64,000 nt of DNA from Rotaria sordida. Lineage: Eukaryota; Rotifera; Eurotatoria; Philodinida; Philodinidae. The number at the start of each line of letters is the position of its first letter. Positions within the stretch are counted from its first letter, which is position 1. Location of the stretch: NCBI GenBank assembly GCA_905250125.1, contig CAJNOL010000492.1, forward strand, positions 66,565 to 130,564. The letters run 5' to 3'. The position numbers and the translations under genes are program-made. The notes beneath the pieces are model-generated. The model was not told where the DNA came from, ran no database searches, and saw only the letters and a list, made by a program, of their open reading frames with translations. Shown piece by piece: positions 1 to 10,600 of the stretch.

Positions 1-110
1 TTATATGAACATTTAACAAAGAAGGCATATTCACTATTAAGTAGATCGCAGTATCAAAGTAAGACATTCCAAATTTACGGACAACAGTAGCAAATAAATC
101 TAAGCTTTAT

Positions 111-510
111 ACGATATGTAGGAGATTAATAGAGTAGTATAACCGCTAAAGGTTTTCTCCTCTTGCTTAGATTTGATTGAGATGGCAACTTTTTAGTAGA
201 TTTATCCCGCAGGTGTTCAGTTTTCGAGCAAACATAAATTTGGAATTTCGACCTGAGACTTTGTACATGTAATGAATGTCACATTGTCAAGCTATGGATT
301 TCTCAATATATCCTTATGTTATTTGTATATAAGATAATCTAACCAAGACCTTTATGTGTACAAAGTTTCAGGTCAAAATTCCAAAGTTAAGTTTTCGAAA
401 ACTAGACTTCCACAGGATGAATCTATTAAAAAGTAGTTATCTCAACAAAATCTAAGCAAGAACAGAAAACTTTTAGTGGTTATGCTACTCCAGTGATCTT
501 CTACATATCG
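111..510. repeat. Imperfect foldback (inverted repeat) element
   Basis: Left arm about 111..275 and right arm about 350..510 are reverse complements at roughly 75-80% by eye over about 160 bp, with a spacer of about 75 bp. Shared anchors include CGATATGTAG at the outer end, TTCTCCTCTTGCTTAGATTT-like sequence in the middle and ACTTTGTACA at the inner end. Weak similarity may extend the arms outward to about 61 and 560. There is no coding sequence. It lies where the next GPX intron should be. Confidence 0.7.
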
Positions 511-614
511 ACAATATATGAAGACAAACGGAGTAGATTATTTGGGAATGTTTCCTTGTAAGTTCGATACCGAGATTAGGGAGTAGAATGGGAAAAACTT
601 TCCCCTCCTAAAAT

Positions 615-810
615 GTCAGATTTTTTACAGCTTCGTAATAACTTTGGACAATCACTGAATTTTGAAATACTATTTGCTTTTCTCTAACAGAAAGTGGAAT
701 AAAAATAAGTAGACAATGTCGTTAAGAATTGAATAGGATTGAGAGGGATCGATCCATGGTCAGTTTGGTTCTTCTCTGTCAGTCACTATTTCTAACATTG
801 CGATAATTTT
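615..810. repeat. Dispersed repeat, copy 1 (related to 61185..61340)
   Basis: Blocks TTTTTTACAGCTTC, AACTTTG, CAGAAAGT-GAATAAAAATAAG and CAGTCACTATTTC appear in the same order as in 61185..61340, with similar spacing except for about 30 extra bases here (about 722-750). This looks like an old shared interspersed repeat of unknown class. Confidence 0.5.
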
Positions 811-967
811 TAAATTTTCAGTTCTTTCCAAAATATCGACAACCCTCGCCAGGATTGAATCTCTCATTGATCATGTCTCTTCTCTATTCTTCTAATAATA
901 AATATCGTTTTGAAGTTTTTATTAAACATAATTTGTGAATAGTAAAGTACACAAAAATAGAACTTAC

Positions 968-1175
968 ATTAACAACCAATGAAACCTAAAATAAAATAAA
1001 CATTTATTAGTTTTTTATTTTTTATTTTTGGCATAAAACATCAAAATTGATTTACCTTTCCACGATACTGTTCTAATGAAACATCATTTCCTTGCCAATC
1101 TTTGACTGTAAATGAATAAAAATCTTCACAAATAACATTTGTAATAATAATAAAAAAAATCCAAATAGAAAACAT
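968..1175 (-). CDS. Secreted glutathione peroxidase, N-terminal part (runs off left edge)
   Basis: Exons 1175..1056 and 985..968; the gene should continue leftward but I recognise no further exon in 1..967. The 40 residues of exon 1 start with a hydrophobic signal peptide (MFSIWIFFIIITNVICE), then the typical start of the glutathione peroxidase fold (FYSFTVKDWQGNDVSLEQYR, then GK). Exon 2 is only 18 nt and supplies VSLVVN, which matches the conserved GK-V-x-LIVNVAS strand just before the catalytic Cys/Sec, so the active-site residue is outside what can be seen. The family reduces hydrogen and lipid peroxides using glutathione or thioredoxin; the signal peptide implies an ER/secreted form. The start follows the FKBPL-like stop by 85 bp on the same strand, and the AG of a strong acceptor (TTTTTTCAG) directly abuts the ATG. 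The alternative is a gene fragment interrupted by the foldback repeat to its left. Confidence 0.75.
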
Positions 1176-1177
1176 CT
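1176..1177 (-). promoter_or_regulatory. Candidate trans-splice acceptor at the GPX start codon
   Basis: On the minus strand a T-rich tract ending in TTTTTTCAG abuts the ATG at 1175 with no 5'UTR left. No upstream coding exon is needed because the ATG begins a signal peptide. This suits a spliced-leader acceptor of a downstream operon gene; a 5'UTR intron would look the same. Confidence 0.45.
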
Positions 1178-1259
1178 GAAAAAATAAAGATTTTATCTGA
1201 CAGAATACAGAAAAAAAAAATGAAAGATAAACAGAATTAAATTTCTCGTTTATCGATTT

Positions 1260-2252
1260 TCAAAAAAAATTTTTTAATGATTTTCCTAATGTTTTATTAT
1301 ATTCTTCAAGACGTTGTTTTGTTGTTTTTAATAAATTTTCTATTTTTTCATCATTTGGTTGAATGTTATTTGCTAATTGAAGATCTTTTAATGCTAATTC
1401 ATAATCATTTAAATTAGCATAAGCATAACCACGACGATATAATGCTTTAACATATTTTGGATTTATTTCAAGTGCTGATGAACAATTTTCAATAACATTT
1501 AAATTATTTCCATAAATTAATTGACATGCCGATATATTTGAATAAATTGATAAAATAAGTTGATTAAAATTTTCTAAAATTTGATTATGTTCATCTGTTG
1601 GTTGTTCATTAATAAAATTTAATATATAACATAATGAACGATGATAAAGTTTAAAAGCTTGAAAATAATTTTTTTCATGAAAAAATTTATTTGCATTTTC
1701 TTTATGTTTTAAAGCAAAATTATAAAGATTATCAATTGACATTGAATAAATTTCTGGACAACGTTCAAATGAAATTAAATGAATAAAAATTGTAATTGTT
1801 TGATTTTCATTTCTAAAATTAAATTTACAAAACAAAAAAAAAGAAATTTATTTTAAAGAAACTAAAAGTAAATATTTTGTTATTTTCTTTTTTACAAATT
1901 AGAAGAATAATTAAAATTTAATTGAGATAATTCATTTTGTTTCATTGTTATTAAACATTTGTGTACATAATTACTTATTATTGTTGAATAAAATCCAAGA
2001 TTAATATTAATTTCTTCATTTAGAGGAAGAAGATCATTATATAGATTTTCATTAAGTGCATAATCAGTTGGTGAAAATTTAATAATTACTTTACAATTTG
2101 ATCCTAGATCAATTCATAGAATTTTAATTTAAAAACAAAAAGAAACAAAAACGATTTAGTTATATACCTTCATTAGGTGCATAAAGACCTTGACCAGGTT
2201 CAATAATTGTTTTAGTAAATGTTATATCGTCTGGAAGATTATAGACAGTCAT
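1260..2252 (-). CDS. FKBPL: FKBPL-like TPR cochaperone
   Basis: Exons 2252..2168, 2103..1896 and 1812..1260 join in phase to give 281 aa. Residues about 1-95 form a degenerate FKBP-type domain (FTKTIIEPGQGLYAPNEGSN matches the strand that opens FKBP-like domains) without an obvious PPIase active site. Residues about 110-275 form three TPR units, including ALYRRGYAYANLNDYELALK, followed by a C-terminal helix ending LGKSLKNFF, like the tail of vertebrate FKBPL. Family knowledge: FKBPL (WISp39) binds Hsp90 through its TPRs and stabilises clients such as p21; the catalytic domain is non-functional. The long disordered N-terminus of human FKBPL is absent. The introns are 64 and 83 bp. The secreted GPX gene follows 85 bp downstream on the same strand. 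FKBP6 or another TPR immunophilin is a less likely alternative. Confidence 0.8.
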
Positions 2253-4701
2253 TTATGAAACAGATGATTTTTAAATAATATCTATAGAAAGAAAATAAAG
2301 TAATAGGAAAAATCAAACAGAAGTCCTGTTCATAAATCATAGAATGTTCATGATGTACAGAAATAGAATATTTATTTATTAGTTTTTAATAACTACGTAT
2401 CGGATGGTCAATATTAAAAGAACAAGATGTCACTGATTATCAACAAATTTACGCGCTTTATTCTTTACATAGATTTTGTTATCATTTGTTGTTTATTCAT
2501 ATTATTATAGTTACAAATTTGAATCTAAAAAGAAAAAAGAATTCCTTTTTGTATATCATAGATATATCGACATTTTTTTCATCTTTCAAAGTATGATATT
2601 GATAGGAACACTCAATAACTACACTCAAATATTATCTTTATCTGTTGTTTCTTTTATGTTATAACGCAATCGTTGCAGATAACGATACAAGAATTCGAAA
2701 TAAAAATTTACACGAACAATGATTCGTTAAAATTTATCTTCACCTTATATTCAAATCATAAGAGTTCGTATAGTCTAAAGTCATTCATTTAAGACAAAAA
2801 CTATTATAATAAAAGAGTCATTAAACATGAAAGATTACAACGATGAAAGTAAATACCAAATCATGCTCGAGACGTGTTTTAATTAGAAGAGATTTAGTCA
2901 TGCAGTAATTCTTGAAATAAAAGAGAACTGTTGAAATAGAATAGACATGATTATTAGGAAGCTCCCCGACTGTGACTATATACATCTCTAATAAATTCAT
3001 CTCTCCACATTGTTTTTCCTTGTATTTATCTTTAACTAATTACAGTTACCATTCAATTATCGACTTAATTGGTCTATCAATATATAGTTGATGCACGTGT
3101 GAGTAGGAGTATATAGAAGATTTACCAACCTACTCGCTGCTGTATCCATATCCTCCAATGCTGAAACTTCATCTTATAGAAGATGTAGATGATAATCTTT
3201 TTGCTTTAGAACGTACTATCATGTATGAAGAATGTGTGAAAATAAAATATATTGTTAATTAATTATTATTTTTTGAAATGTTTACTATTGCTTGTATTTG
3301 TTTCAATGAAGTAAAGTGTATTATTTATTTTTTGATTCATTATTGTCGAAAATGAGTTTCTTTTGATTTGTCCTTTTACAAGTTAAAAGTGTACTATATG
3401 ATTGATTTTCATGATATTTGTTATAAAGAAATATCACCATTTATTGAATAAAACAATTAATGAGTTATTTTTGGAATTCTGATATGAGAACAAGTATTTC
3501 AATTAACTTATATTTAAATCTGACTTTGAGTAAGCACTATAAAAAGATAGAATCATATGTTAGAGAAAACAATGATGAATTTCGCTATTCATTGACTTGA
3601 ATGATACTTTAAAGTTTAAAAGCATTTCAGCAAATGTTAAATAGGTCCATTAGTTAAAACTAATTTTTTATTTCATCAAAGAATAATTCAATGATCAAAT
3701 AAAGTATAAGTCTTGTTAATAGATCAAATGTAAATGTAATTATTTTGTCTGTAAAATTTAAAAAAAAATATTCATTTATTATTATAATGATATTTATAAG
3801 TAATGATGTGATACATGTCTAGTGTACGGATAAAGTATGAAATTTAAATCTTAATATTTTTCAAATACTTTTGTTGATTTTAAATTTTATTATACTGAAT
3901 ATAAAATGTGTTTCTAGAGAATGATTACATATATAAAGAGATTTTTGAATGTTACAAAGATTTAAAGAACTAAGCCAGAGTTCCAAATCTTGTTCGGAAA
4001 TTCACATTTCTTTTTCGGAAGCGGCTCGTTAATATCTGAATTCGCATCTTCGTACAACATATTCATGTTCGATAGCATTTATATAAATACAATCTAAATT
4101 GTTCTATACGATAGAAGATTTTGGTATTAGTGCTGATCTGATAATTTACAATGATGATTCTTGTTTATCAACTAATTGTTAAATTTTCTTTTTTAATAAT
4201 ATAAGTATTACTCTTTTCAACTGAGAAAAACCATTAAATGTATTGAAAAAAATACACAGAAAGTGTGAGAAACTAGTGAAAAACAACTCAAATCTGCAAC
4301 GAATCAATTGGATCCAGATCTTGATTTCTCAGGCTTAGGTTCAGTCTAGAAAGTTATTTTTCATCAGGTTTCGGATCCTGATCCAAGCTCAAAAAGCATA
4401 GATCTACAACGTTTCTAAAAATATATATTGAAATATTTTACATAGAACATTTTTTTTCTTATCGACCACTTGATAATCGAGTAGTTTTATATCACTTTTA
4501 TTACCTGTCTTTTTTTGACAGCAAAAGAAAAATAGATATAATGAATAGTAATTATTGGATAGCGTACGTCAGAGAGCGCCTACGTTGTCTTGTTCTTTTT
4601 TTTTCCTCCTCCGAGTGATGCCATGTATATATATAGAGAGAGAACATCAGTATTTCGTATGATCACAATCTAACTTAGTATAAATCATTTAATTGCATAA
4701 T
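2253..4701. other. Non-coding stretch upstream of the FKBPL-like gene
   Basis: AT-rich with scattered stops in all frames. A 34-codon ORF at 3159..3263 with a TATA-like stretch (about 3101-3107) was seen but has no other support. Nothing else is recognised. Confidence 0.5.
4626..4635 (+). promoter_or_regulatory. TATA-like box before the 55-aa ORF
   Basis: TATATATATA followed by GAGAGAGA, 66 bp upstream of the ATG at 4702, the only long AT run at a core-promoter distance. A pyrimidine stretch (TTTTTTTTCCTCCTCC) lies just upstream. The AT-rich background makes this weak. Confidence 0.25.
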
Positions 4702-4869
4702 ATGGGTCACAACTATGCTCATCCAATTCCTTGTTATCACGGATATGCTTCTTTACCACCATCGCAACGACCATGTTGTCGATCTCAACCTTTAATCTTA
4801 GTTCATACTCGAACAATTCCATTAAAATTTGAACTTCGTCATTTTATTCGACGGCATCAACGTCATTGA
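4702..4869 (+). CDS. Possible 55-aa protein, unknown
   Basis: A single open frame from ATG 4702 to TGA 4867-4869, rich in Pro, His, Arg and Cys (begins MGHNYAHPIPCYHGYASLPP, ends in a basic RRHQRH tail). Its codons are more balanced than the surrounding AT-rich DNA, and it has a TATA-like box 66 bp upstream. No signal peptide, membrane segment or known domain is visible. It could be a genuine small gene, the first exon of a longer gene, or chance. I do not recognise it. Confidence 0.3.
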   Translation: MGHNYAHPIPCYHGYASLPPSQRPCCRSQPLILVHTRTIPLKFELRHFIRRHQRH

Positions 4870-6608
4870 TTGTTATGTTATTTTTATTTTTTTGTCCTAA
4901 AGGTGATATTAAACATTTATTTTCCTTTTTTTTTCATAAAAATTAGTGCTATAAGCACTGTATTTTCTTTTATCTAGTGTGTAAATTAAGATTTCGATTA
5001 AATTTGAGAGTATCAAATATTTTTCTTTTTTAAAAAAGATTTCATTATTTTTTGAAATTTGTTTTATCGTCAGTATTTTATGTTTCTATATATTTCAAAT
5101 ATTCTTAGAATAAAATCAATGTCAAATGAATTATTATTCTAACTTTTAATGTAACATTGCAATGCATGTTTTATTTTTTTATTTTCTCTATTTAATAATA
5201 ATAGATAAAATAATTTTCATCATTACACATTGTTAAGGAGTATATGATTTGACTCTTTGAGATACTCTTCTTTGATAATTGACAGCAGACGTTTTTATAA
5301 TCATGATCAAAAGTTTCTAGGATCGATATATATATATATGTACAACTATGGAAATAATCGAGTCATAAAAGTGAGCAAGAGACTATTTCTATTAGTTTTT
5401 CGGTGATTATAAATTCTAGTCAGTGACAATAACGTTGTAGTCATAATGAATGTATGACTTCAACTTAGTTTTGAATAATTTGTTCTAATCGAAAACTTTG
5501 ATAATTAAAATATTGCTTCTGGATTTACAAATTATTAATAACTAACTAAATTTAAAATGTTCTATGAAGTAAAATGTTTTTCTCATTATATAGACAAATG
5601 AGTCTTTGATAGAGTAATCCTCATATTTGAGCTTTTCATATGTAATATTGATCAAAATAAATGATAAACTGTGTATAAATTGTTCAGTACTATGAAATAA
5701 TATGTTATCAAATTGAAGACTTTCTGTAAGAATCTCTATCCCACTTTTTTCGAAAAGAACAGCACATTAATTAGGTTTTTTTCTGACTATCGGAAGCTAG
5801 GATCATAAAGTTATTTAACTCTCTCGCAGCGATGTGGCCCACCGGTGGATCACACTATATTTTAAAGCCAATGGGTGACCCAAAATAAATGGTTACACTT
5901 TGCATTTCATATTTTAACCTCTAAACACGTTTTATTAAAAACCAGCACATATCATAAGATGCAACATGAAAAGCTCTACAATCTTCATAGTCAAGCTTAT
6001 TTTAATTGTGTATTTTTTGTTTTCAAACCTATGACGCTTATATTGAACTTCTAGATTTTTTAATATATAGTTTTTAAATATAATAATCTGTTCACCATGA
6101 GCTTGTATCCAAGCTTAACTGTCATGTCATTGTTAATCGATGTCTTTTGTATTTTTTTTCTTTCTATAAGATTGAATTGATGAATATCTTCCTGGTTGTA
6201 AGTAGAGAACGCTCATATTCTACAAATGAAAAAAGATTATATCTCATATTGTTCTTGATCTAACGTTTTCTGTCAATGTAACAAAGCTGATCTTCTTTTA
6301 TTAAAATATCATCTATTATATTTATCACAATGAAAAGATATTTTTAGTACATGTCAATGAATGAAATAGTGATTAATGAAGGAAAATACAAAAAAAAAAA
6401 TATTTCTTATCAGTTTTTCTATTCTTCTTGTCATAATGTTTTATCTCGAATGTTTTGTACATGTAACTGAAATGATTTCTGTTTCTATCAAGCGAACAAT
6501 CAGCATTGTTTACACCCGATTGACATTCTTTCACGTTTCAATAATGTAATTATAAATTGTATGAAAAATATTGGAACAATGAATATTCGATGTAGAAATA
6601 TGCTAATT
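4870..6608. other. Non-coding stretch
   Basis: AT-rich with no supported ORF. A small GC-richer spot at about 5829-5882 contains two short palindromes (CCACCGGTGG and GGGTGACCC) and might be a repeat remnant. Confidence 0.45.
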
Positions 6609-7098
6609 TCTAGAACATAATGTCAAATATGACATTTTCTTCCTTATGAAGTTTGTAATTCCCTGTGAATTGTTTGTATCAACCACAATTACTCTATGCG
6701 AAGAAGTTGTGGTCGATTCAAATTGTGTATTTAAACGAAATGCGCGTATTTTTTTTACTGCAGTAAATACTGCATTCGGGTCGAAATATATGAACTATAA
6801 AGCAAACGTTTTGAAATTGGTAAAAAATGCGCATTTTTTTAATTTTTTTTTCGACAAATTCCAACTGATTTTGATATCTATGTTTTGTATTAGACAAAAA
6901 TCTAAAGAGCGTTCAGAATGGAATAAAATAAAAACTAAAAAAAAAGCGGATTTTTGACCAATTCTGAAACCTTTGTTTTCTATGCCATGTGTTTCAACTA
7001 CAAAGTCAGATAGAGCAATCATAGTTGATATAAACAATCCACAGTAATTACATTCTTAATAAGGAGAAAAAAATGTATTATTTGACATCGTGTTCTAG
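6609..7098. mobile_element. MITE-like foldback element
   Basis: About 490 bp with long imperfect terminal inverted repeats. The left end (CTAGAACATAATGTCAAATA) and the reverse complement of the right end (CTAGAACACGATGTCAAATA) stay similar for about 85-90 bp, through TGTAATT-CTGTG-ATTGTTT-TATCAAC. The two ORFs across it on opposite strands (6646..6957 plus; 6795..7037 minus) have similar N-terminal halves only because they read the two arms. No transposase and no convincing target duplication is seen, so the superfamily is unknown. Confidence 0.65.
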
Positions 7099-7350
7099 GG
7101 ATTGGTGCATTCCTAATTTGATGGACTTTAAGCTTTTAATAAAAACATTCGTGTAATGATGTCAATCTATTATGAGTTCATGCTACCCTAAAGCTATTTC
7201 ATCTCATGCCTTGTAATCGCTTTATTTTTGGCATAAAGAAGTTTTAAAACTGGTATAATTAATATAGAATCATGTCAGTATCTCAGTTTCATATGACGAC
7301 ATTTCAAACGTATCATCGATTTACCAATTGTTCGATTGAAATGTTTCGAT

Positions 7351-7376
7351 AAAACACGACGTAAAAGGAGTGTTAA
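7351..7376 (-). repeat. Dispersed 26-30 bp motif, copy 1
   Basis: On the minus strand: AACACTCCTTTTA followed by CGTCGTGTTTT. Near-identical copies lie at 15960..15990 and 17958..17990 on the plus strand, and about 30 bp upstream of the motif also aligns with the 17958 copy. This is probably one end of an interspersed element. Confidence 0.5.
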
Positions 7377-7652
7377 AGTATATAGGATAGAATTTTGAAC
7401 TCACTCTTCCTCTATAGACTGTGACTCTTTTGCTAATCAAAAATAGATTGAGTAGTAAAAAATTCTTCTACAATTTTGTTTTTATTCATCATTTTTAAAA
7501 ATTTGTCAACATAAAAAAAAAAGAAAGAAAATTTCAGTTTCTAAAAATTGTGTTCAACACTCCAAAAGTTTATTTAATATATTCATATAACAAACATGAT
7601 ATACACAACATGTATAAAGTATTTTCGGAATACAAAATAATGAATATTTCAA

Positions 7653-10600
7653 TCAAGACATATCCGATGATTGTGCAAGAAAACTATCTACGGCTGCTCC
7701 ACTATCAAGTTTCGTAATACGTGATCCATCAATTTTTGTTGTACACATTGGACATACATCATCTATACTCAGATATCTAAAAAAAACAAAACAAAACAAA
7801 ACAAAAATAAAATAAAATCTAATAAATTTCTATTTACCTTAAAAATTCTGAATGAATTGCTGGAAAATTACATGATGGACATAAACATAAATCTTCTCGA
7901 AGAATATGAGCTCCCTAAATTCAAACAAAGAAATTTAATTATAATAAAATTTTGAAATTTCTTTAAAAAGAAAAAAGAAAAACATTTCATACAGTAACAA
8001 TACAATAAGGTAATGCAAGTTGACAACTTGGACATAATAATTCATATGTAGGTACACGTTGATGACAATGTGGACATTGAGAAAAATCTTCTTCACTTTC
8101 ACTTTTATCTGGTTTTCTAAATTAAAAAAAAAGGCTTTTTTATTTTAAACTTTCGATACATTATAAGATCCGAGATCTTCTATTCAATCCCTAAATAAAG
8201 TCATATTTTTTGTAAGTTACGTTAACAATTCTTAGTTTGAATTCATTTTTGCTCAATAAATCATTCGTAAACGAGTTTATTTCACTTATCTCACACGCGT
8301 CAGTCAATCTACCCCAGTATATTGGTACAATACCAAATAGTATTCTTTTTCCTAAAGAATAAGATCTGTCCACTGACAACGTTTAATTTTTTCAATAGTT
8401 AAATAACTGAAAGAAAAAAAGGAAAGTTAAATTTTTTATTTTTATCAAACTTATTTAAATTCAATTTCTAGTAGAAGATGCAAAAACGACGAGACTTTTT
8501 AATTAATACACAACGAGATTTTACCGAATATATTCCTATTTTAGAAAGATCTCTTCATTTATGATCCGTGAGAATACCTACTGCGCCAGTTAGATTCTAT
8601 AACTATGCGAACAATTTTTTCATATAGAAAATTTAATGAACTTTTTTTCGATTATGCTACAAAAGAGCACTGAAGTGGCTCCATAGTTTGTTTTCAATAG
8701 ATTGCTCTTCTTCTATTCGCTGTTTTTCAAGAGTTTTCTAACTCAGAATTGATGCATTACTATGATAACGGAAGCAAAATATTATTCATACTGAACGTAG
8801 ATATTATTATGGACATAAATATTAAAATAATTCAATAAGCTGTAGAAATTATTTTGTAAAAAATTTGTCAGTGCAGCTTTATGAGAGACCAAAGATTGTT
8901 ATAAATTTATGGTATACTGTTAGGAGAAGTTAAAATAATTTATTTAAAAAAATGCCAATAACTGAATAAATCAAAATTATAAACAATTATTATGATTAAT
9001 ACGCGCACTCTGAGATGTTATCATTTCAAAAATGTTTTGCATTTAGAATTTCTATTCTATCAGTTTATTAGGTCGTTATATTGAAAAAACCTATTTGTAT
9101 TATCAGATACATCTTCAATAATAGAAATCTTAAATTCATAGAATGTTTTGAAAGATTCTAAAAAGTTTCAGAATAATCTAAGCACTGGCTTTTTTTCCAT
9201 TACTAGGAAAACATATCCAATGATCATTGACTTTCCTTCTTCTATCCCTGACTGCTAAGACCTTAGGGTGGAACTACAAAAAACAATCGATTTTCAGAGA
9301 GAAACTTCTAATGTGTTGAAGATTTGATCTAATTTTCTTACCGAACAAGTGCTTCAATTTTTTTCTTATATTTCGCATCAATTTGGTCACGATATTCAGG
9401 TTTCATAAGTATTAGTGAAAAATTAAATGCTGAATTATTCATCCCTGCTTTTTGACATTCAATAACTGTTGTTGTTAAAATCTGAACAATATCTATTCGA
9501 AAAAAAAAAAAAAAAATATTAAACCATGTAAATTCAAACATACGAGCTGGAAATTTGCTAACATTATGTGAAACACGATTAAGAAGTCGGGCTGCATGAT
9601 TCTAAATAATAATACATAAACATATTAAAAATCTTCAAAAAACAAAAAAAACAAAGTGATTTACATGATTATTAAGTTTAATTTGAATTTTAACAAGAAT
9701 ATAACTATGTAATAACATTAAACTATTAGCCATTTCAAATGGTATAGCTGTATGTTGTGCTTTAAGTTCTTGATGCATTGTAAAAAGAACATCACGAGCA
9801 CTTCGATAATTTCCTGATTCTTGATCTTGTTGAGCAATTATAATAGCTGTTTTTGATGCTTCTATATATTGACCCAAACTTAAATAAAATCGGAAAAGAT
9901 ATTTTGCTTCCTAAATCAAATCAAATTATTTATTGAAAATTCTTTTGAAACAAAAATAAATATTTTTTTTTATTATTATTATTCATTTTTACTTTTGGTA
10001 TTTGATCTTTTTCTCCAAGTAAAAATTCTAGTAATTTTTGTGTTAATTGTTGACTACGTGCTTTTCCAACACATGTTATAGCTAAATCAATACCTTTACT
10101 TTCATTTGAACCAGTACAACGCATTAAATGTGTTAATGCCTAGATGAAAAAAACAAAAACAATTTAATTTTCAATAAAAAATAAATTATACTCGATCATA
10201 ATTTTGTGCAAACATAAAAAATTTTCCAGCAAGTAAATGATTATTTTGATTTTGAAAAAATATTGCTGCACCTTCAAGATCATCTAATGGAATATCACGA
10301 CCATCTTTAAGAACTTTTTCTAAAAAAAAAAAAACTTTTCTTGTTTTTTTTTATTTGTTTAATTGTCTATTTACCAATAACTTGAGCATAGAGTTCCATA
10401 AGTCCATTTTGTTGTGCCATAGCAAATGCTTCATTATAACATTTTGATAAAACAAGAAATTGTAATGCAGAACTATAATCATTAATTGATTCAAAAAATC
10501 TTGCAACCATTTTAGCACCTTCAATACTTTGAGTTTCACGAACAATTTTAACAGCTTGTTCAGGAGATTTTAATTGATTAAGTTGAATTCTGAATAAAAA

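Noticed and set aside
5825..5885. GC-rich double palindrome that might be a tRNA or small element
   Set aside because: No cloverleaf arms, A/B boxes or acceptor stem; too short and without flanking duplication to call an element.
6646..7037. Two opposite-strand ORFs of 103 and 80 aa
   Set aside because: They read the two arms of a foldback element; their similarity comes from the inverted repeat and not from gene duplication.
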